Notes under the pieces: model-generated
Told to the model about the DNA's origin: nothing
The model's database searches: none
Seen by the model: the letters and a program-made list of their open reading frames with translations, nothing else
Part shown: positions 29,535 to 39,517 of the stretch, piece by piece
Numbering within the stretch: the first letter of the stretch is position 1
How the letters are laid out: each line of letters begins with the position of its first letter
Made by a program: the position numbers and the translations under genes
Origin: Erwinia sp. JUb26
GTDB lineage: Bacteria; Pseudomonadota; Gammaproteobacteria; Enterobacterales; Enterobacteriaceae
Direction: 5' to 3'
DNA: 64,000 bases
Assembly (NCBI RefSeq): GCF_003751505.1
Contig: NZ_RJVB01000002.1
Location: 124,001 to 188,000, forward strand

Positions 29535-31072
29535 CAGGGCGCAGTTTCGCGCGATTTTGTGGGCAAGTTAACAGTTATGCAGGTTCCCGGCGGCGGCAAC
29601 AGCTGCCAGTCACCGCCGAGCGCCCGCACCCGCTCCTCAATTCCGCGCAGGCCGAAACCGCCGCCGATGGGCTCGGTAATGCCAATGCCGTCGTCACTGA
29701 CGCTCAGCGTCAGCAGGCCAGGCTGTTCGTCCAGCGTCACCACCACCTGCCGCGCGCCCGCATGCTTGCTGATATTGTTCAACAGCTCCTGCACCACGCG
29801 ATAGAGCGTGAAGATCAGGGTTTCATCCGTGGGAGAGGCGCTGAGCCGGTAATGGAGCTGGAAATCAATGCCGCGATCGGCGAAGGAGAATTCGGCGGCC
29901 AGATGCTGTAGCGCTTTATCCAGCGCCATTTCGTCCAGCACCGGCGGGCGGATCTGCCGCAGCAGCTGGCGGGTGGTGTGATGAATTCTCCGTGACAGGT
30001 CGCTAATCTGCCCCGCCGCCTGCCTGGCCGCAGGCGCGTCGCTGCCGCGGGCCACCAGCATTGCCTGGATCTGAATGGCGGTAATGTTCTGGCCGATCTC
30101 ATCGTGCAGTTCGCGGGCGATAACTTTACGCACCTGCTCTTCGGTGTCCACCAGCTGCGCCATCAGCCGGTGCCGGGCCTGCAGCTCTTTCTCCAGCTGC
30201 TGGCGATAGCGCTGTAGATGCTGGGCCAACTGCTGCTGACGGCTGACGGCAATCCCCAGCCCGATGCCGAGCAGCGCCTGGGTGGAGAGAAACAGTTCCA
30301 GCTCGCGCAGATCGTGAAACGCGCCGCTGGCCTGCCTGGTGAGGGTAATCAGCACGCTGCCGACGATCGCCGACAGCACCCCGCCCTGCCAGCCAAAGCG
30401 GTAGGCCATCACCACGTTGGGCAGGAAGACAAAGATCAGCAGCAGGCGCTCCATTTCCGGCGCGATCGACACCTGCACGCAGACGCCGATGGCGAAAATC
30501 ACCGAACACCAGATCAGCAGCGAGGTGCGCAGCGGCGGATCGGGCATGCGCTGCGCCAGCATGTCGCTGAGATGCTGCTGTTTAAGGTATTCATAAATCA
30601 GGTAGATAAACGGTGTAAGCAGCACGCCGCCGGTAAAGCTGGCCAGCAGCGTCTGGGTGATCGCTTCCTGCAGCCAGGGACCGACAATCGCGCCCTGCAG
30701 AAGTGTGTTCAGGGTGACCGCCGCCAGCAGCAGGATCAGCCGCTGCCAGTAAAGCGTGTAGCGGTGCCACTGAAACTGACAGATCCAGGCGGGCAGCACG
30801 CTCAGCAGCGGCGAAAGCAGCATCACCGGGCGCACGATTAGCTGCTCCAGCTGTAGCCAGCTAATCAGAATCGCTTCCACCAGCAGCAGTGCCGCCCAGT
30901 AGCGCTTCGGCAGCAGGATCATCAGCGCCAGATGCAATCCGGCAGGCAGCAGCAGCACCGCCTGCTGGCCGTTCTGGCTCAGCCACAGACCAATGGTCCA
31001 CAGTGCCAGCCAGCCGAGGGCGAAAAACAGCGCCAGCATCAGCGATAAAACAATATGGCGCGCCTGCGGCAT
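29534..31072 (-). CDS. uhpB: UhpB, sensor histidine kinase
   Basis: The 512-residue inner-membrane kinase (E. coli UhpB is 500) has about eight hydrophobic segments in an N-terminal MASE1-like domain (residues 1-280), a coiled linker, and the HisKA_3 motif ARELHDEIGQNITAIQ with His323. The HATPase domain follows (QELLNNISKHAGA N-box, SVSDDGIGI and GGGFGLRGIEERV). It phosphorylates UhpA when UhpC senses sugar phosphate. Its ATG shares one base with the uhpA stop (TGATG), so the two are translationally coupled. Confidence 0.92.
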   Translation of the reverse strand: MPQARHIVLSLMLALFFALGWLALWTIGLWLSQNGQQAVLLLPAGLHLALMILLPKRYWAALLLVEAILISWLQLEQLIVRPVMLLSPLLSVLPAWICQFQWHRYTLYWQRLILLLAAVTLNTLLQGAIVGPWLQEAITQTLLASFTGGVLLTPFIYLIYEYLKQQHLSDMLAQRMPDPPLRTSLLIWCSVIFAIGVCVQVSIAPEMERLLLIFVFLPNVVMAYRFGWQGGVLSAIVGSVLITLTRQASGAFHDLRELELFLSTQALLGIGLGIAVSRQQQLAQHLQRYRQQLEKELQARHRLMAQLVDTEEQVRKVIARELHDEIGQNITAIQIQAMLVARGSDAPAARQAAGQISDLSRRIHHTTRQLLRQIRPPVLDEMALDKALQHLAAEFSFADRGIDFQLHYRLSASPTDETLIFTLYRVVQELLNNISKHAGARQVVVTLDEQPGLLTLSVSDDGIGITEPIGGGFGLRGIEERVRALGGDWQLLPPPGTCITVNLPTKSRETAP

Positions 31073-31701
31073 CAGGTATGGCTCAGCAGCTGATGCTGAA
31101 GGGCAAAATGCACCAGCTCGACGGTGGTCTGGCAGTTCAGTTTGCCCAGCACGTTGGCGCGATGGACGTGGACGGTTTTATGGCTGAGCGCCAACTGGTC
31201 GGCAATGGCCTTGACGCTGATGCCGTTGATCAGCAGATCGAATACCTGCTTTTCTCTCGGCGTCAGCGAGGTCAGCTCTTTGGGTACGGGCCGGGTCTGG
31301 CGCAGCGCACGCAGCGCGTCGGCACACAGGTAAAGCCCGCCGACGCTGACGGATCGCACGGCCTGCACCAGCTCCTCCGGCCCACAGCGTTTGGTCAGAT
31401 AGCCGCTGGCCCCGGCATCCACCGCGCTTTGCACAAAGGCGCTGGTGTCATAAATGCTGAGGATAATCGCCCGGAAGCCCGGACGCTGCTGGCGCAGCCG
31501 GGTCAGCAGACTCAGCCCGCTCTCATCCGGCATGGCAATATCCAGCACCGCTACGTCGAAAGGCTCGCGCAGCAGATGCGGCCAGGCCTCGGCGGCGGAA
31601 GCAAACTGGCCGGTCACCTGAATATCGCCTTCCAGGGAGAGAAGCTGAGCAAAGCCGGAGCGCACCACGATGTGGTCGTCGATCAGGGCTACGTTAATCA
31701 T
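31072..31701 (-). CDS. uhpA: UhpA, NarL/FixJ-type response regulator
   Basis: The 209-residue regulator has a receiver domain with acidic pocket DD at residues 8-9, phosphoacceptor Asp54 (AVLDIAMPDE) and Lys104 (YLTK). A LuxR-type helix-turn-helix follows (LTPREKQVFDLLINGISVKAIADQLALSHKTV). Phospho-UhpA activates sugar-phosphate uptake genes. It is the first gene of uhpABC-afuABC, and the terminator of lysS separates it from the upstream operon. Confidence 0.93.
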   Translation of the reverse strand: MINVALIDDHIVVRSGFAQLLSLEGDIQVTGQFASAAEAWPHLLREPFDVAVLDIAMPDESGLSLLTRLRQQRPGFRAIILSIYDTSAFVQSAVDAGASGYLTKRCGPEELVQAVRSVSVGGLYLCADALRALRQTRPVPKELTSLTPREKQVFDLLINGISVKAIADQLALSHKTVHVHRANVLGKLNCQTTVELVHFALQHQLLSHT

Positions 31702-31812
31702 GATGGATAAACCTGCTGAAAATTTTGTGCATGATGCCCACCGAACGGGGCGTTGAGCAAATGCGAGCGGGGAAAGTGTCGTGCAGTTAACAGTTTAAGC
31801 GGCGGGGGAAAT

Positions 31813-31839
31813 AAAAACGGCCAGCAAATGCTGGCCGTT
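31813..31839 (-). terminator. Rho-independent terminator of prfB-lysS
   Basis: A 10-bp perfect stem (31816-31825 with 31830-31839; AACGGCCAGC/GCTGGCCGTT) with loop ATTT is followed by a U-run on the minus strand, 18 bases past the lysS stop. Confidence 0.85.
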
Positions 31840-31856
31840 GAACAGGGCAATAATAC

Positions 31857-33377
31857 TTACTTGCTGCCCGGACGCAGAGCCGGGAACAGGATCACATCGC
31901 GGATGGTGTGGCTGTTGGTAAACAGCATCACCATACGGTCGATACCGATACCCAGACCGGCCGTCGGCGGCAGGCCGTGCTCCAGCGCGGTGACGTAGTC
32001 TTCGTCGTAGAACATCGCTTCGTCATCACCGGCGTCTTTGGCGTTAACCTGCTGCAGGAAACGCTCTGCCTGGTCTTCCGCATCGTTCAGCTCGGAGAAG
32101 CCGTTACCGATTTCACGCCCGCCGATAAAGAATTCGAAGCGGTCGGTGATTTCCGGGTTCTCGTCGTTGCGGCGCGCCAGCGGCGACACTTCAGCCGGAT
32201 ATTCGGTGATGAAGGTCGGCTGGATCAGGTGCGCTTCGGCGGTTTCTTCGAAGATCTCGGTGACCAGACGGCCCAGACCCCAGCTCTTCTCAACTTTGAT
32301 GCCGATGGACTGCGCAATCGCCACCGACTTATCGAAGTCGTCGAGATCGGCCAGATTGGTTTCCGGACGATATTTCAGAATCGCTTCTCTCATCGTCAGT
32401 TTTTCAAACGGCTTACCGAAGTCGAACTCCTGCTCACCGTAAGGTACGACGGTGTTGCCCAGAATATCCTGTGCCAGGGTGCGGAACAGGCTTTCGGTCA
32501 GTTCGATCAGATCTTTGTAGTCCGCGTAGGCCATATAGAGTTCCATCATGGTGAACTCTGGGTTATGGCGCGGCGAAATACCTTCGTTACGGAAGTTACG
32601 GTTGATCTCGAAGACGCGATCGAAGCCGCCCACTACCAGACGCTTCAGGTACAGCTCTGGCGCAATACGCAGGTACATATCGATGTCCAGCGCATTGTGA
32701 TGGGTGATGAACGGACGGGCAGATGCGCCGCCTGGGATCACCTGCATCATCGGAGTTTCCACTTCCATAAAGTCGCGGTTAACCATGAAGCTGCGGATGC
32801 CCGCCATGATTTTAGAACGCACGATGAAGGTGTTACGGGAGTCATCGTTGCTGATCAGATCGAGGTAGCGCTGACGATAGCGGGTTTCCTGATCGGCCAG
32901 GCCATGGAACTTGTCCGGCAGCGGGCGCAGGGCTTTAGTCAGCAGGCGCAGTTCGCTACAGTGGATCGACAGTTCGCCGGTCTTGGTCTTGAACAACTTA
33001 CCGCGGGCACCGACGATATCGCCGAGATCCCACTTTTTGAACTGTTCGTTGTAGATGCCTTCAGCCAGATCGTCACGAGAGACGTACAGCTGAATGCGGC
33101 CACCGACGTCCTGCAGCGTCAGGAAAGAGGCTTTACCCATGATGCGGCGGGTCATCATACGGCCAGCAACGCTGACCTCGATGCCCAGCGCTTCCAGCTC
33201 TTCGTTTTCCTTGTCGTCAAACTCGGCGTGAAGCGTGTCCGAGGTGCGATCGCGGCGGAAGTCGTTCGGGAACGCCACGCCGGTTTCACGCAGCGCGCTA
33301 AGCTTTTCGCGACGCGCTTTCAGTTCGTTATTAAGCTCAAGTGCGGCATCAGCGGCCTGCGGTTGTTGTTCAGACAT
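31857..33377 (-). CDS. lysS: Lysyl-tRNA synthetase (class II)
   Basis: The 506-residue enzyme charges tRNA-Lys with lysine. The N-terminal OB-fold anticodon-binding domain covers residues 60-150 ([21 protein letters not shown]). The class II catalytic core has motif 2 ([20 protein letters not shown]) and motif 3 ([12 protein letters not shown]). The gene starts 9 bases after prfB, as in E. coli, forming the prfB-lysS operon. A long antisense frame covers it on the plus strand but is only a codon-usage shadow. Confidence 0.97.
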   Translation of the reverse strand: MSEQQPQAADAALELNNELKARREKLSALRETGVAFPNDFRRDRTSDTLHAEFDDKENEELEALGIEVSVAGRMMTRRIMGKASFLTLQDVGGRIQLYVSRDDLAEGIYNEQFKKWDLGDIVGARGKLFKTKTGELSIHCSELRLLTKALRPLPDKFHGLADQETRYRQRYLDLISNDDSRNTFIVRSKIMAGIRSFMVNRDFMEVETPMMQVIPGGASARPFITHHNALDIDMYLRIAPELYLKRLVVGGFDRVFEINRNFRNEGISPRHNPEFTMMELYMAYADYKDLIELTESLFRTLAQDILGNTVVPYGEQEFDFGKPFEKLTMREAILKYRPETNLADLDDFDKSVAIAQSIGIKVEKSWGLGRLVTEIFEETAEAHLIQPTFITEYPAEVSPLARRNDENPEITDRFEFFIGGREIGNGFSELNDAEDQAERFLQQVNAKDAGDDEAMFYDEDYVTALEHGLPPTAGLGIGIDRMVMLFTNSHTIRDVILFPALRPGSK

Positions 33378-33386
33378 GTGAGTTCC

Positions 33387-34485
33387 TTATAACCCTGCTT
33401 TCAAACTTGCTTCGATAAAACGATCCAGATCGCCGTCCAGAACCGCCTGCGTGTTCCGCGTTTCTACGCTGGTGCGCAGATCTTTAATGCGTGAATCATC
33501 CAGTACGTAAGAACGGATTTGACTGCCCCAGCCGATGTCAGACTTGTTGTCTTCCGCCGCCTGCTTGTCAGCATTTTTCTTCTGCATCTCGTATTCATAC
33601 AGCTTGGCTCGCAGCTGTTTGAATGCCTGATCTTTGTTCTTATGCTGAGAACGGTCGTTCTGGCACTGCACGACAATGTTGGTCGGTAAGTGGGTAATAC
33701 GCACCGCCGACTCGGTTTTGTTGACGTGCTGACCACCGGCACCGGAGGCGCGGTAAACGTCAATGCGCAGGTCGGCCGGGTTGATTTCGATATCGATATC
33801 GTCTTCAACTTCCGGGTAGATAAAGACCGAGCTGAACGAAGTGTGGCGACGGCCGCCGGAGTCAAACGGGCTTTTACGCACCAGGCGATGAACGCCGGTT
33901 TCAGTACGTAACCAGCCGTAAGCGTAGTCGCCGATAATTTTGATGGTGGCGGATTTGGTACCGGCCACTTCACCATCGGACTCTTCGATGATTTCGGTTT
34001 TGAAGCCCTTGGCTTCTGCCCAGCGCAGATACATACGCAGCAGCATGCTGGCCCAGTCCTGCGCTTCCGTACCGCCGGAACCGGCCTGGATATCCATGTA
34101 GCAGTCGGCGCTGTCGTACTCGCCGGAGAACATGCGGCGGAATTCCAGCTCGGCCAGCTTCTTATCTAAGCCATCCAGCTCGGCAACCGCTTCGTTGAAG
34201 GTATCTTCGTCTTCGGCTTCTACCGCCAGTTCCAGCAGGCCGGAAACGTCTTCCAGCCCCTGCGACATCTGGTCGAGGGTTTGAACAATGGCTTCTAATG
34301 AGGAACGTTCTTTACCCAGCGCCTGGGCGCGTTCAGGTTCATTCCAGACATCAGGCTGTTCAAGTTCAGCATTTACTTCTTCAAGACGCTCTTTCTTGGC
34401 ATCATAGTCAAAGATACCCCCGAAGAACGCCGCTGCGCTCAGTGAGATCCTGAATTCGGTTCTTTACCGGATTAATTTCAAACAT
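33387..34485 (-). CDS. prfB: Peptide chain release factor 2, with programmed +1 frameshift
   Basis: The gene is split between two frames: codons 1-25 (34485-34411, [25 protein letters not shown]) end at an in-frame TGA at 34410-34408. The rest continues in the +1 frame (DYDAKKERL...) to 33387, for 365 residues as in E. coli. RF2 recognises UGA and UAA. The stop-recognition/hydrolysis domain contains the GGQ motif in [18 protein letters not shown]. The internal UGA makes RF2 control its own synthesis. It is followed by lysS after 9 bases. Confidence 0.97.
34406..34424 (-). promoter_or_regulatory. prfB recoding (autoregulatory frameshift) site
   Basis: On the minus strand the sequence CGGGGGTATCTTTGAC contains the internal SD-like GGGGG (34417-34421), slippery CUU and the in-frame UGA followed by C. 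This is the standard RF2 +1 frameshift signal. Confidence 0.95.
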
Positions 34486-34622
34486 GGTTTTAGAATCTTT
34501 TTAGGTGATCGAAAAGGACGTGAATGTAACAAAGCAGTTTAACTGAAATAGCGCGCGGTTTGTAGCATTGAACACGTTTTGACAGAGCATTACCCCCTCA
34601 CCGGATTGAAATGGAGAAAGCA

Positions 34623-35246
34623 ATGACCGTTACCGATGCCCTGATGGCATTTACCTTCGCCGCCACGCTGTTAACCCTGACCCCCGGGCTGGATACCGCG
34701 CTGATACTGCGCACTTCCACCGTGGAAGGTACGCGCAAAGCGATTCAGGCGCAGATGGGGATTAACGCGGGCTGCCTGGCCTGGGCGACGATGCTGGCGT
34801 TTGGTCTGGGGGCACTGCTTGCCGTTTCCGAACTGGCTTACAATCTGCTGAAGTGGTGCGGGGCCGCCTATCTGGCCTGGCTGGGCGCACAGATGCTACT
34901 GCGGCCACGGCAGAAAATGGGCGAAGCGGATATTTCCCGCGGTACGCAGAACTGGTTTATGCGCGGTTTCTTTGGCAATTTGCTGAATCCGAAAGTGGGA
35001 ATTTTCTACGTATCGTTTCTGCCGCAGTTTATACCCACCGGGCAGTCTCTGGTGCTGTGGACCTTCGGGCTGGTGATGATCCACGTAGTGATTGGGACGC
35101 TGTGGTCCGCCCTGTTGATTGGTTCTACGCGCAGGCTTTCTGGGATTTTGCAGCGCGAGAAGGTGGTGAAGTGGCTGGATCGCACCACCGGAGCGGTGTT
35201 TTTACTGTTTGCCGCGAAGCTGGCGGTGAGTCATCGTCCGGGATAA
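34623..35246 (+). CDS. LysE/RhtB-family amino-acid exporter
   Basis: The 207-residue membrane protein has six predicted hydrophobic segments and the family signature LLTLTPGLDTALILRTS near the N-terminus. A second conserved region is GNLLNPKVGIFYVSFLPQFI. It probably exports an amino acid or homoserine lactone-like compound; the substrate is unknown. The start at 34623 has GGAG 6 bases upstream; an ATG at 34611 opens the frame but the GGAG lies inside that extension. It is monocistronic between prfB and recJ. Confidence 0.85.
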   Translation: MTVTDALMAFTFAATLLTLTPGLDTALILRTSTVEGTRKAIQAQMGINAGCLAWATMLAFGLGALLAVSELAYNLLKWCGAAYLAWLGAQMLLRPRQKMGEADISRGTQNWFMRGFFGNLLNPKVGIFYVSFLPQFIPTGQSLVLWTFGLVMIHVVIGTLWSALLIGSTRRLSGILQREKVVKWLDRTTGAVFLLFAAKLAVSHRPG

Positions 35247-35488
35247 AGGTGCTTTGCAGGGGGCTGGTTCCTGTTGCTTCGGGACCGGTGCCCGGAGAAC
35301 GCTGCGGGGCATGCCCATTGCAGCATCGTTGTTGCTTCAGGCTCGGTGTACCGGCGACCGTCAGGGGGCAGAACGCCGGATCGCCGCGAACCTGACCGAC
35401 ACCGATAAGCCAAACGCGAGCACTATCGCGACTTCCCCCCCTGCGGCGACTTAACCAACACAGCCGCGGACGAACCACCCCAGCCCCA

Positions 35489-37210
35489 CTATAACGCCCA
35501 AAGATGATCGACAATCAACTGCACATTACGATTGCCGCGAAACTCATTCACATCCAGCTTATAGGCCAGCTCAACGTGCCGCACGCTGGGATCCGGCCAC
35601 AGCGCGGTATCAATATTAAACGCGATACCGTCCAGCAGCGGACCGCCGCCCATTGGTTCCAGCATCATCTTCAAATGACGCTCGCCCACCAGCTTCTGCT
35701 GCAGCAGCTTAAACTTGCCGTCAAACGTGGGCTCCGGGAACGCCTGGCCCCACGGTCCTGCGTCGCGCAGCAGCTCGGCAGTTGGCAGCGTCAGCTCCTG
35801 CGCCATCAGCTCACCGTCGCTCCACACCACGCCCTGTAATGACTCCGCATCAAGCAGATCGGCAACCAGCTCGGCAAAACGCTGGCGGAATTCGTCAAAC
35901 TTCGCTTCTTCCAGCGACAGGCCCGCGGCCATCGCATGGCCGCCAAATTTGATAATCAGTCCGGGATTCAGCGTATCTAACCGCTCAAGCACATCGCGCA
36001 TATGCAGCCCGGTAATCGAACGCCCGGAGCCTTTTAACGTGCCGTCACCCGCCGGGGCAAAGGCAATCACCGGGCGATGGAAGCGCTCTTTCAGACGCGA
36101 GGCGAGGATCCCGACCACGCCCTGATGCCATTCGGGGTGATACATGGCAATGCCCAGCGGCAGCTCTTCACTGTTCTGCTCCAGACTGTTGCACAGCGTC
36201 AGCGCTTCGGCCTGCATGCCCTGCTCGATCTCTTTTCGCGTCTGATTCAGTGCGTCCAGTTCTCCGGCCAGCATCCGCGCCTGGCCGAGATCTTCGCTTA
36301 GCAGCAGCGCAACGCCGACCGACATATCATCAAGGCGCCCGGCAGCATTCAGCCGTGGTCCCAGCGCAAAACCTAAGTCGCTGGCCGCCAGCTTGCTCGC
36401 ATCGCGATTGGCGATCTCCAGCAGCGCACGGATACCGGGGCGGCATTTACCGGCGCGAATGCGGCTCAGCCCCTGCCAGACCAGGATACGGTTATTAGCA
36501 TCCAGCGGCACCACGTCGGCAACCGTGCCCAGTGCCACCAGGTCCAGCCACTCGGCCAGATTCGGCAGCGCTGTCACGCCGCTGTCGCGTAGCCGCGCAC
36601 GCAGTGCCAGCATCAGGTAGAAAGCCACACCCACGCCCGCCAGCGCCCGCGAAGGGAACTCGCAGTCGCTAAGATTGGGGTTAACGATGGCATCTGCCGC
36701 AGGCAGCGATTCGCCCGGCAGGTGGTGATCGGTGACGACCACCGGAATGCCCTTCTGATGCGCCAGCTCCACGCCCGCGTGGGAGGAAATACCGTTATCC
36801 ACGGTAACGATCAGCTGCGCACCGCGTGCGGCGGCCTGCTCGACCACTTCCGGGCTGAGGCCGTAACCATCATCAAAACGGTTCGGCACCAGATATTTGA
36901 TATTGCGCCCGCCCATGGCACGCAGCGCCAGCACCGTCAGCGCAGTGCTGGTGGCGCCATCGGCATCAAAATCACCGACGATCATAATGCACAGATCGTC
37001 GGCCAACGCCTGTTGTAAAATATCAACAGCACGCTCGATGCCGCTAAGCGAATGGAATGAATGCAGATTTTTAGCACCGCGCTCCAGCGCGGCAGCGTCT
37101 GTTACGCCGCGCTGGGCATAAAGACGGCGCAGTAACGGGTTTAAATCGGCAGGAAGTGCAGCAGCATCCGCCGCCTGACGGCGACGGAGTTCGGTTTTAG
37201 CTTTGTGCAA
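35489..37210 (-). CDS. recJ: Single-strand-specific 5'-3' exonuclease RecJ
   Basis: RecJ degrades 5' single strands in mismatch repair, recombination and base excision repair. The DHH motifs are visible: GDFDADGATSTAL (motif I), VDNGISS, and VTDHHLPG (motif III); the DHHA1 part has FGGHAMAAGLSL. The open frame extends to 37369 inside dsbC, but family alignment places the start at TTG 37210 (then HKAKTELRRR), with GGTGG 6 bases upstream. That gives 573 residues against 577 in E. coli. The TTG begins 3 bases after the dsbC TGA, so coupling is likely. Confidence 0.93.
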   Translation of the reverse strand: MHKAKTELRRRQAADAAALPADLNPLLRRLYAQRGVTDAAALERGAKNLHSFHSLSGIERAVDILQQALADDLCIMIVGDFDADGATSTALTVLALRAMGGRNIKYLVPNRFDDGYGLSPEVVEQAAARGAQLIVTVDNGISSHAGVELAHQKGIPVVVTDHHLPGESLPAADAIVNPNLSDCEFPSRALAGVGVAFYLMLALRARLRDSGVTALPNLAEWLDLVALGTVADVVPLDANNRILVWQGLSRIRAGKCRPGIRALLEIANRDASKLAASDLGFALGPRLNAAGRLDDMSVGVALLLSEDLGQARMLAGELDALNQTRKEIEQGMQAEALTLCNSLEQNSEELPLGIAMYHPEWHQGVVGILASRLKERFHRPVIAFAPAGDGTLKGSGRSITGLHMRDVLERLDTLNPGLIIKFGGHAMAAGLSLEEAKFDEFRQRFAELVADLLDAESLQGVVWSDGELMAQELTLPTAELLRDAGPWGQAFPEPTFDGKFKLLQQKLVGERHLKMMLEPMGGGPLLDGIAFNIDTALWPDPSVRHVELAYKLDVNEFRGNRNVQLIVDHLWAL

Positions 37211-37212
37211 AA

Positions 37213-37914
37213 TCAGCCACCGTTTTTCTGGCTGTCGAGGAATTTCTTCATGTCCTGCGGGCCCTGATAGCCTGGGATCATCGCGCCATTCTGCAACAGA
37301 ATGGCCGGTGTGCCCTGAATGCCGAACAGGATGCCGAGCTTGTACTGCTGGCCGATATCCACTTTGCAATCCGCTGGCTGAACTTCTTCCCCCTTCATCG
37401 CGGCATCAAACGATTTACGACGATCGGCGGTACACCAGATGGATTTCATCTCTTTCGCCACCTGGCCGTTCATCCCTTCACGCGGGAAAGCCAGATAGCG
37501 CACGGTAATGCCCAGCGCGTTGTAGTCGGCCATCTGCTCGTGCAGCTTGCGGCAATAGCCGCAGGTGATATCGGTAAATACGGTCACAACGTGCTGCTCT
37601 TTCGGAGCCTTGTAGACAATCATGTCCTGGCTCAGCGCTTCAACTTTCTTTTCCAGCAGCTGATTGGTGACGTTGACCGGCTGCGCGCCGCTGACGTCAT
37701 ACAGAGGACCCTGCATAAAATGCTTACCGTCTTCGGTGACGTACAGCACGCCGCTTTCCGACAGAACGGTTTTAAAGCCCGGCAGTGGAGAAGGCTGGAT
37801 TTCGGTTTGCTGCAGGCCAAGACGATTCAGCGACTGCTGGATTGCCGCATCGTCAGCGTGGGCCAGCCCAGCGATCGACGCGAACAGAAAAGAAAGTAAC
37901 AGGCGGGTCTTCAT
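37213..37914 (-). CDS. dsbC: Periplasmic disulfide isomerase DsbC
   Basis: DsbC reshuffles wrong disulfides in periplasmic proteins and is kept reduced by DsbD. The 233-residue precursor has a signal peptide (cleavage AHA-DD at 20), an N-terminal dimerisation domain, and a thioredoxin domain with active site CGYC (Cys118/Cys121). A second, structural cysteine pair is at IWCTAD and PADCKV. It stands between xerD and recJ, the conserved operon order. Confidence 0.96.
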   Translation of the reverse strand: MKTRLLLSFLFASIAGLAHADDAAIQQSLNRLGLQQTEIQPSPLPGFKTVLSESGVLYVTEDGKHFMQGPLYDVSGAQPVNVTNQLLEKKVEALSQDMIVYKAPKEQHVVTVFTDITCGYCRKLHEQMADYNALGITVRYLAFPREGMNGQVAKEMKSIWCTADRRKSFDAAMKGEEVQPADCKVDIGQQYKLGILFGIQGTPAILLQNGAMIPGYQGPQDMKKFLDSQKNGG

Positions 37915-37958
37915 TTAATATCCTTATAGGCTCCTGACAGGGCCATATTTTCAATCAC

Positions 37959-38852
37959 TTAAGCACGCGGGTGATGCTGCTGATGCAGCTGGCGCAGGCG
38001 TTCTGTCGCCACGTGCGTATAAATCTGGGTCGTCGAAAGATCGCTGTGTCCCAGTAACATCTGTACGACACGTAAATCCGCGCCGTGGTTCAGAAGGTGG
38101 GTCGCAAAAGCATGACGCAGCACGTGCGGCGACAGCTTTTCACTGTCGATATCCGCCAGTGTGGCGTAATGTTTGATGCGATGCCAGAAAGTTTGTCGGG
38201 TCATATGCTGCGCGCGGTTGCTGGGGAAAAGCACATCCAGCGCCTGGCCGTTCAGCAGCCACGGACGCCCATATTCAATAAACCGCTCTATCCAGTATAT
38301 CGCCTCTTCGCCCATCGGCACCAGCCGCTCCTTGTTACCTTTACCAATCACCCGCACCACGCCCTGCCGCAGGCTGACGTCGCTTAGCGTCAGGCCAACC
38401 AGCTCACTGACACGCAGCCCGGTGGCATACAGCAGCTCCAGCATGGCTTTATCACGCAGTTCGATCGGCTGTTCTTCACCGGGAGCCTGCAGCAGTCGCT
38501 CAACCTGCGCCTCTGAGAGATCTTTCGGCAATCGCTGCGGCAGCTTAGGGGATGACAACAGCGCGCTCGGGTCGTCCGCGCGCAGTTTTTCACGATAAAG
38601 ATACTGGAATAGCCTGCGCATGGCGCTCAGCAGACGTGCCGAGCTGCTGGCCTTGTAGCCTCCTTCCAGCCTTTCGGCGAGGAAGCTTTGCAGGTTAACG
38701 GCATCCGCATCCAGCAGCGTCAGCTGTTGATGGGCAAGCCAGTCGGTCATCGATCGCAGATCGAGTCGATAGGAGATGACGGTATTTTTCGCCAGATTGC
38801 GCTCGATCCATAAGGCATCAAGAAACTGTTCAATCAGATCGCTGTCCTGCAC
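37959..38852 (-). CDS. xerD: Site-specific tyrosine recombinase XerD
   Basis: XerD acts with XerC at dif to resolve chromosome dimers under FtsK control. The product has 297 residues (E. coli 298). The catalytic residues are all present: Arg147 (ATGLRVSEL), Lys171, His243 and Arg246 (SPHVLRHAFA), His269 (LLGHSDLSTTQ) and Tyr278 (IYTHV). The N-terminal SAM-like core-binding domain covers residues 1-100. It is the first gene of xerD-dsbC-recJ and is divergent from fldB. Confidence 0.97.
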   Translation of the reverse strand: MQDSDLIEQFLDALWIERNLAKNTVISYRLDLRSMTDWLAHQQLTLLDADAVNLQSFLAERLEGGYKASSSARLLSAMRRLFQYLYREKLRADDPSALLSSPKLPQRLPKDLSEAQVERLLQAPGEEQPIELRDKAMLELLYATGLRVSELVGLTLSDVSLRQGVVRVIGKGNKERLVPMGEEAIYWIERFIEYGRPWLLNGQALDVLFPSNRAQHMTRQTFWHRIKHYATLADIDSEKLSPHVLRHAFATHLLNHGADLRVVQMLLGHSDLSTTQIYTHVATERLRQLHQQHHPRA

Positions 38853-38907
38853 GCTATTTCCTCCAGGTCAGGGTTTACGGCGATTATGCCTCATTGTTAC
38901 CCATATC

Positions 38908-38916
38908 TGGTATTAT
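38908..38916 (+). promoter_or_regulatory. Extended -10 promoter element upstream of fldB
   Basis: TGGTATTAT is an extended -10 (TGn plus TATTAT), 37-45 bases before the preferred fldB start. No -35 box is evident at 17 bases, which is compatible with an activator-dependent promoter (SoxS activates fldB in E. coli). Confidence 0.4.
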
Positions 38917-38952
38917 CGCTGCCATGCCTGAAGAAAAATGAGTTTTACTTCC

Positions 38953-39471
38953 ATGAACATTGGTCTGTTTTACGGCTCCAGCACCTGTTACACCGAAATG
39001 GCGGCCGAGAAAATTCGCGATTTTATCGGCGAAGATTTGGTGACGTTGCATAACCTGAAAGATGATTCGCCGCTCCTGATGGAGCAGTATGATTTGCTCA
39101 TCCTGGGGATCCCGACCTGGGATTTCGGTGAACTGCAGGAAGACTGGGAAGCGATCTGGACCGATCTTCCGAACCTGAATTTACGCGGCAAAATCGTCGC
39201 ACTATATGGCATGGGCGATCAGGGTGAGTACAGCGAATGGTTCCTTGATGCGCTCGGCATGCTCCATGAAGTGCTGGCCCCAATCGGCGTCCAGTTTGTT
39301 GGTCGCTGGCCGATTGAAGGCTATGAGTTTACCAGCAACAAACCGCTGACCGCCGACGGCCAACAGTTTGTTGGCCTGGCGCTGGATGATGTGAATCAGT
39401 TTGACCAAACAGACGACCGTATTGCGCAGTGGTGCGAGCAAATCCTGACGGAGATGGCCGAACTGCTTTAA
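38953..39471 (+). CDS. fldB: Flavodoxin 2
   Basis: The FMN electron-transfer protein of 172 residues (E. coli FldB is 173) begins [20 protein letters not shown], the phosphate-binding loop being GSSTCYTE. The aromatic FMN loops are [16 protein letters not shown] and [14 protein letters not shown]. An upstream ATG at 38938 is in frame and could be used; the later ATG fits the family N-terminus, but neither has a strong SD. It is divergent from xerD, as in E. coli, and convergent with creD. Confidence 0.93.
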   Translation: MNIGLFYGSSTCYTEMAAEKIRDFIGEDLVTLHNLKDDSPLLMEQYDLLILGIPTWDFGELQEDWEAIWTDLPNLNLRGKIVALYGMGDQGEYSEWFLDALGMLHEVLAPIGVQFVGRWPIEGYEFTSNKPLTADGQQFVGLALDDVNQFDQTDDRIAQWCEQILTEMAELL

Positions 39472-39517
39472 CGCTTATCTGCGGGCCAATCACCGTGCCG
39501 GTCAGCCCGCTATCGTG

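Noticed and set aside
31908..33392. A 494-codon open frame on the plus strand.
   Set aside because: It is exactly antisense to lysS, whose motifs and operon context are beyond doubt; long antisense frames are common in GC-rich genes.
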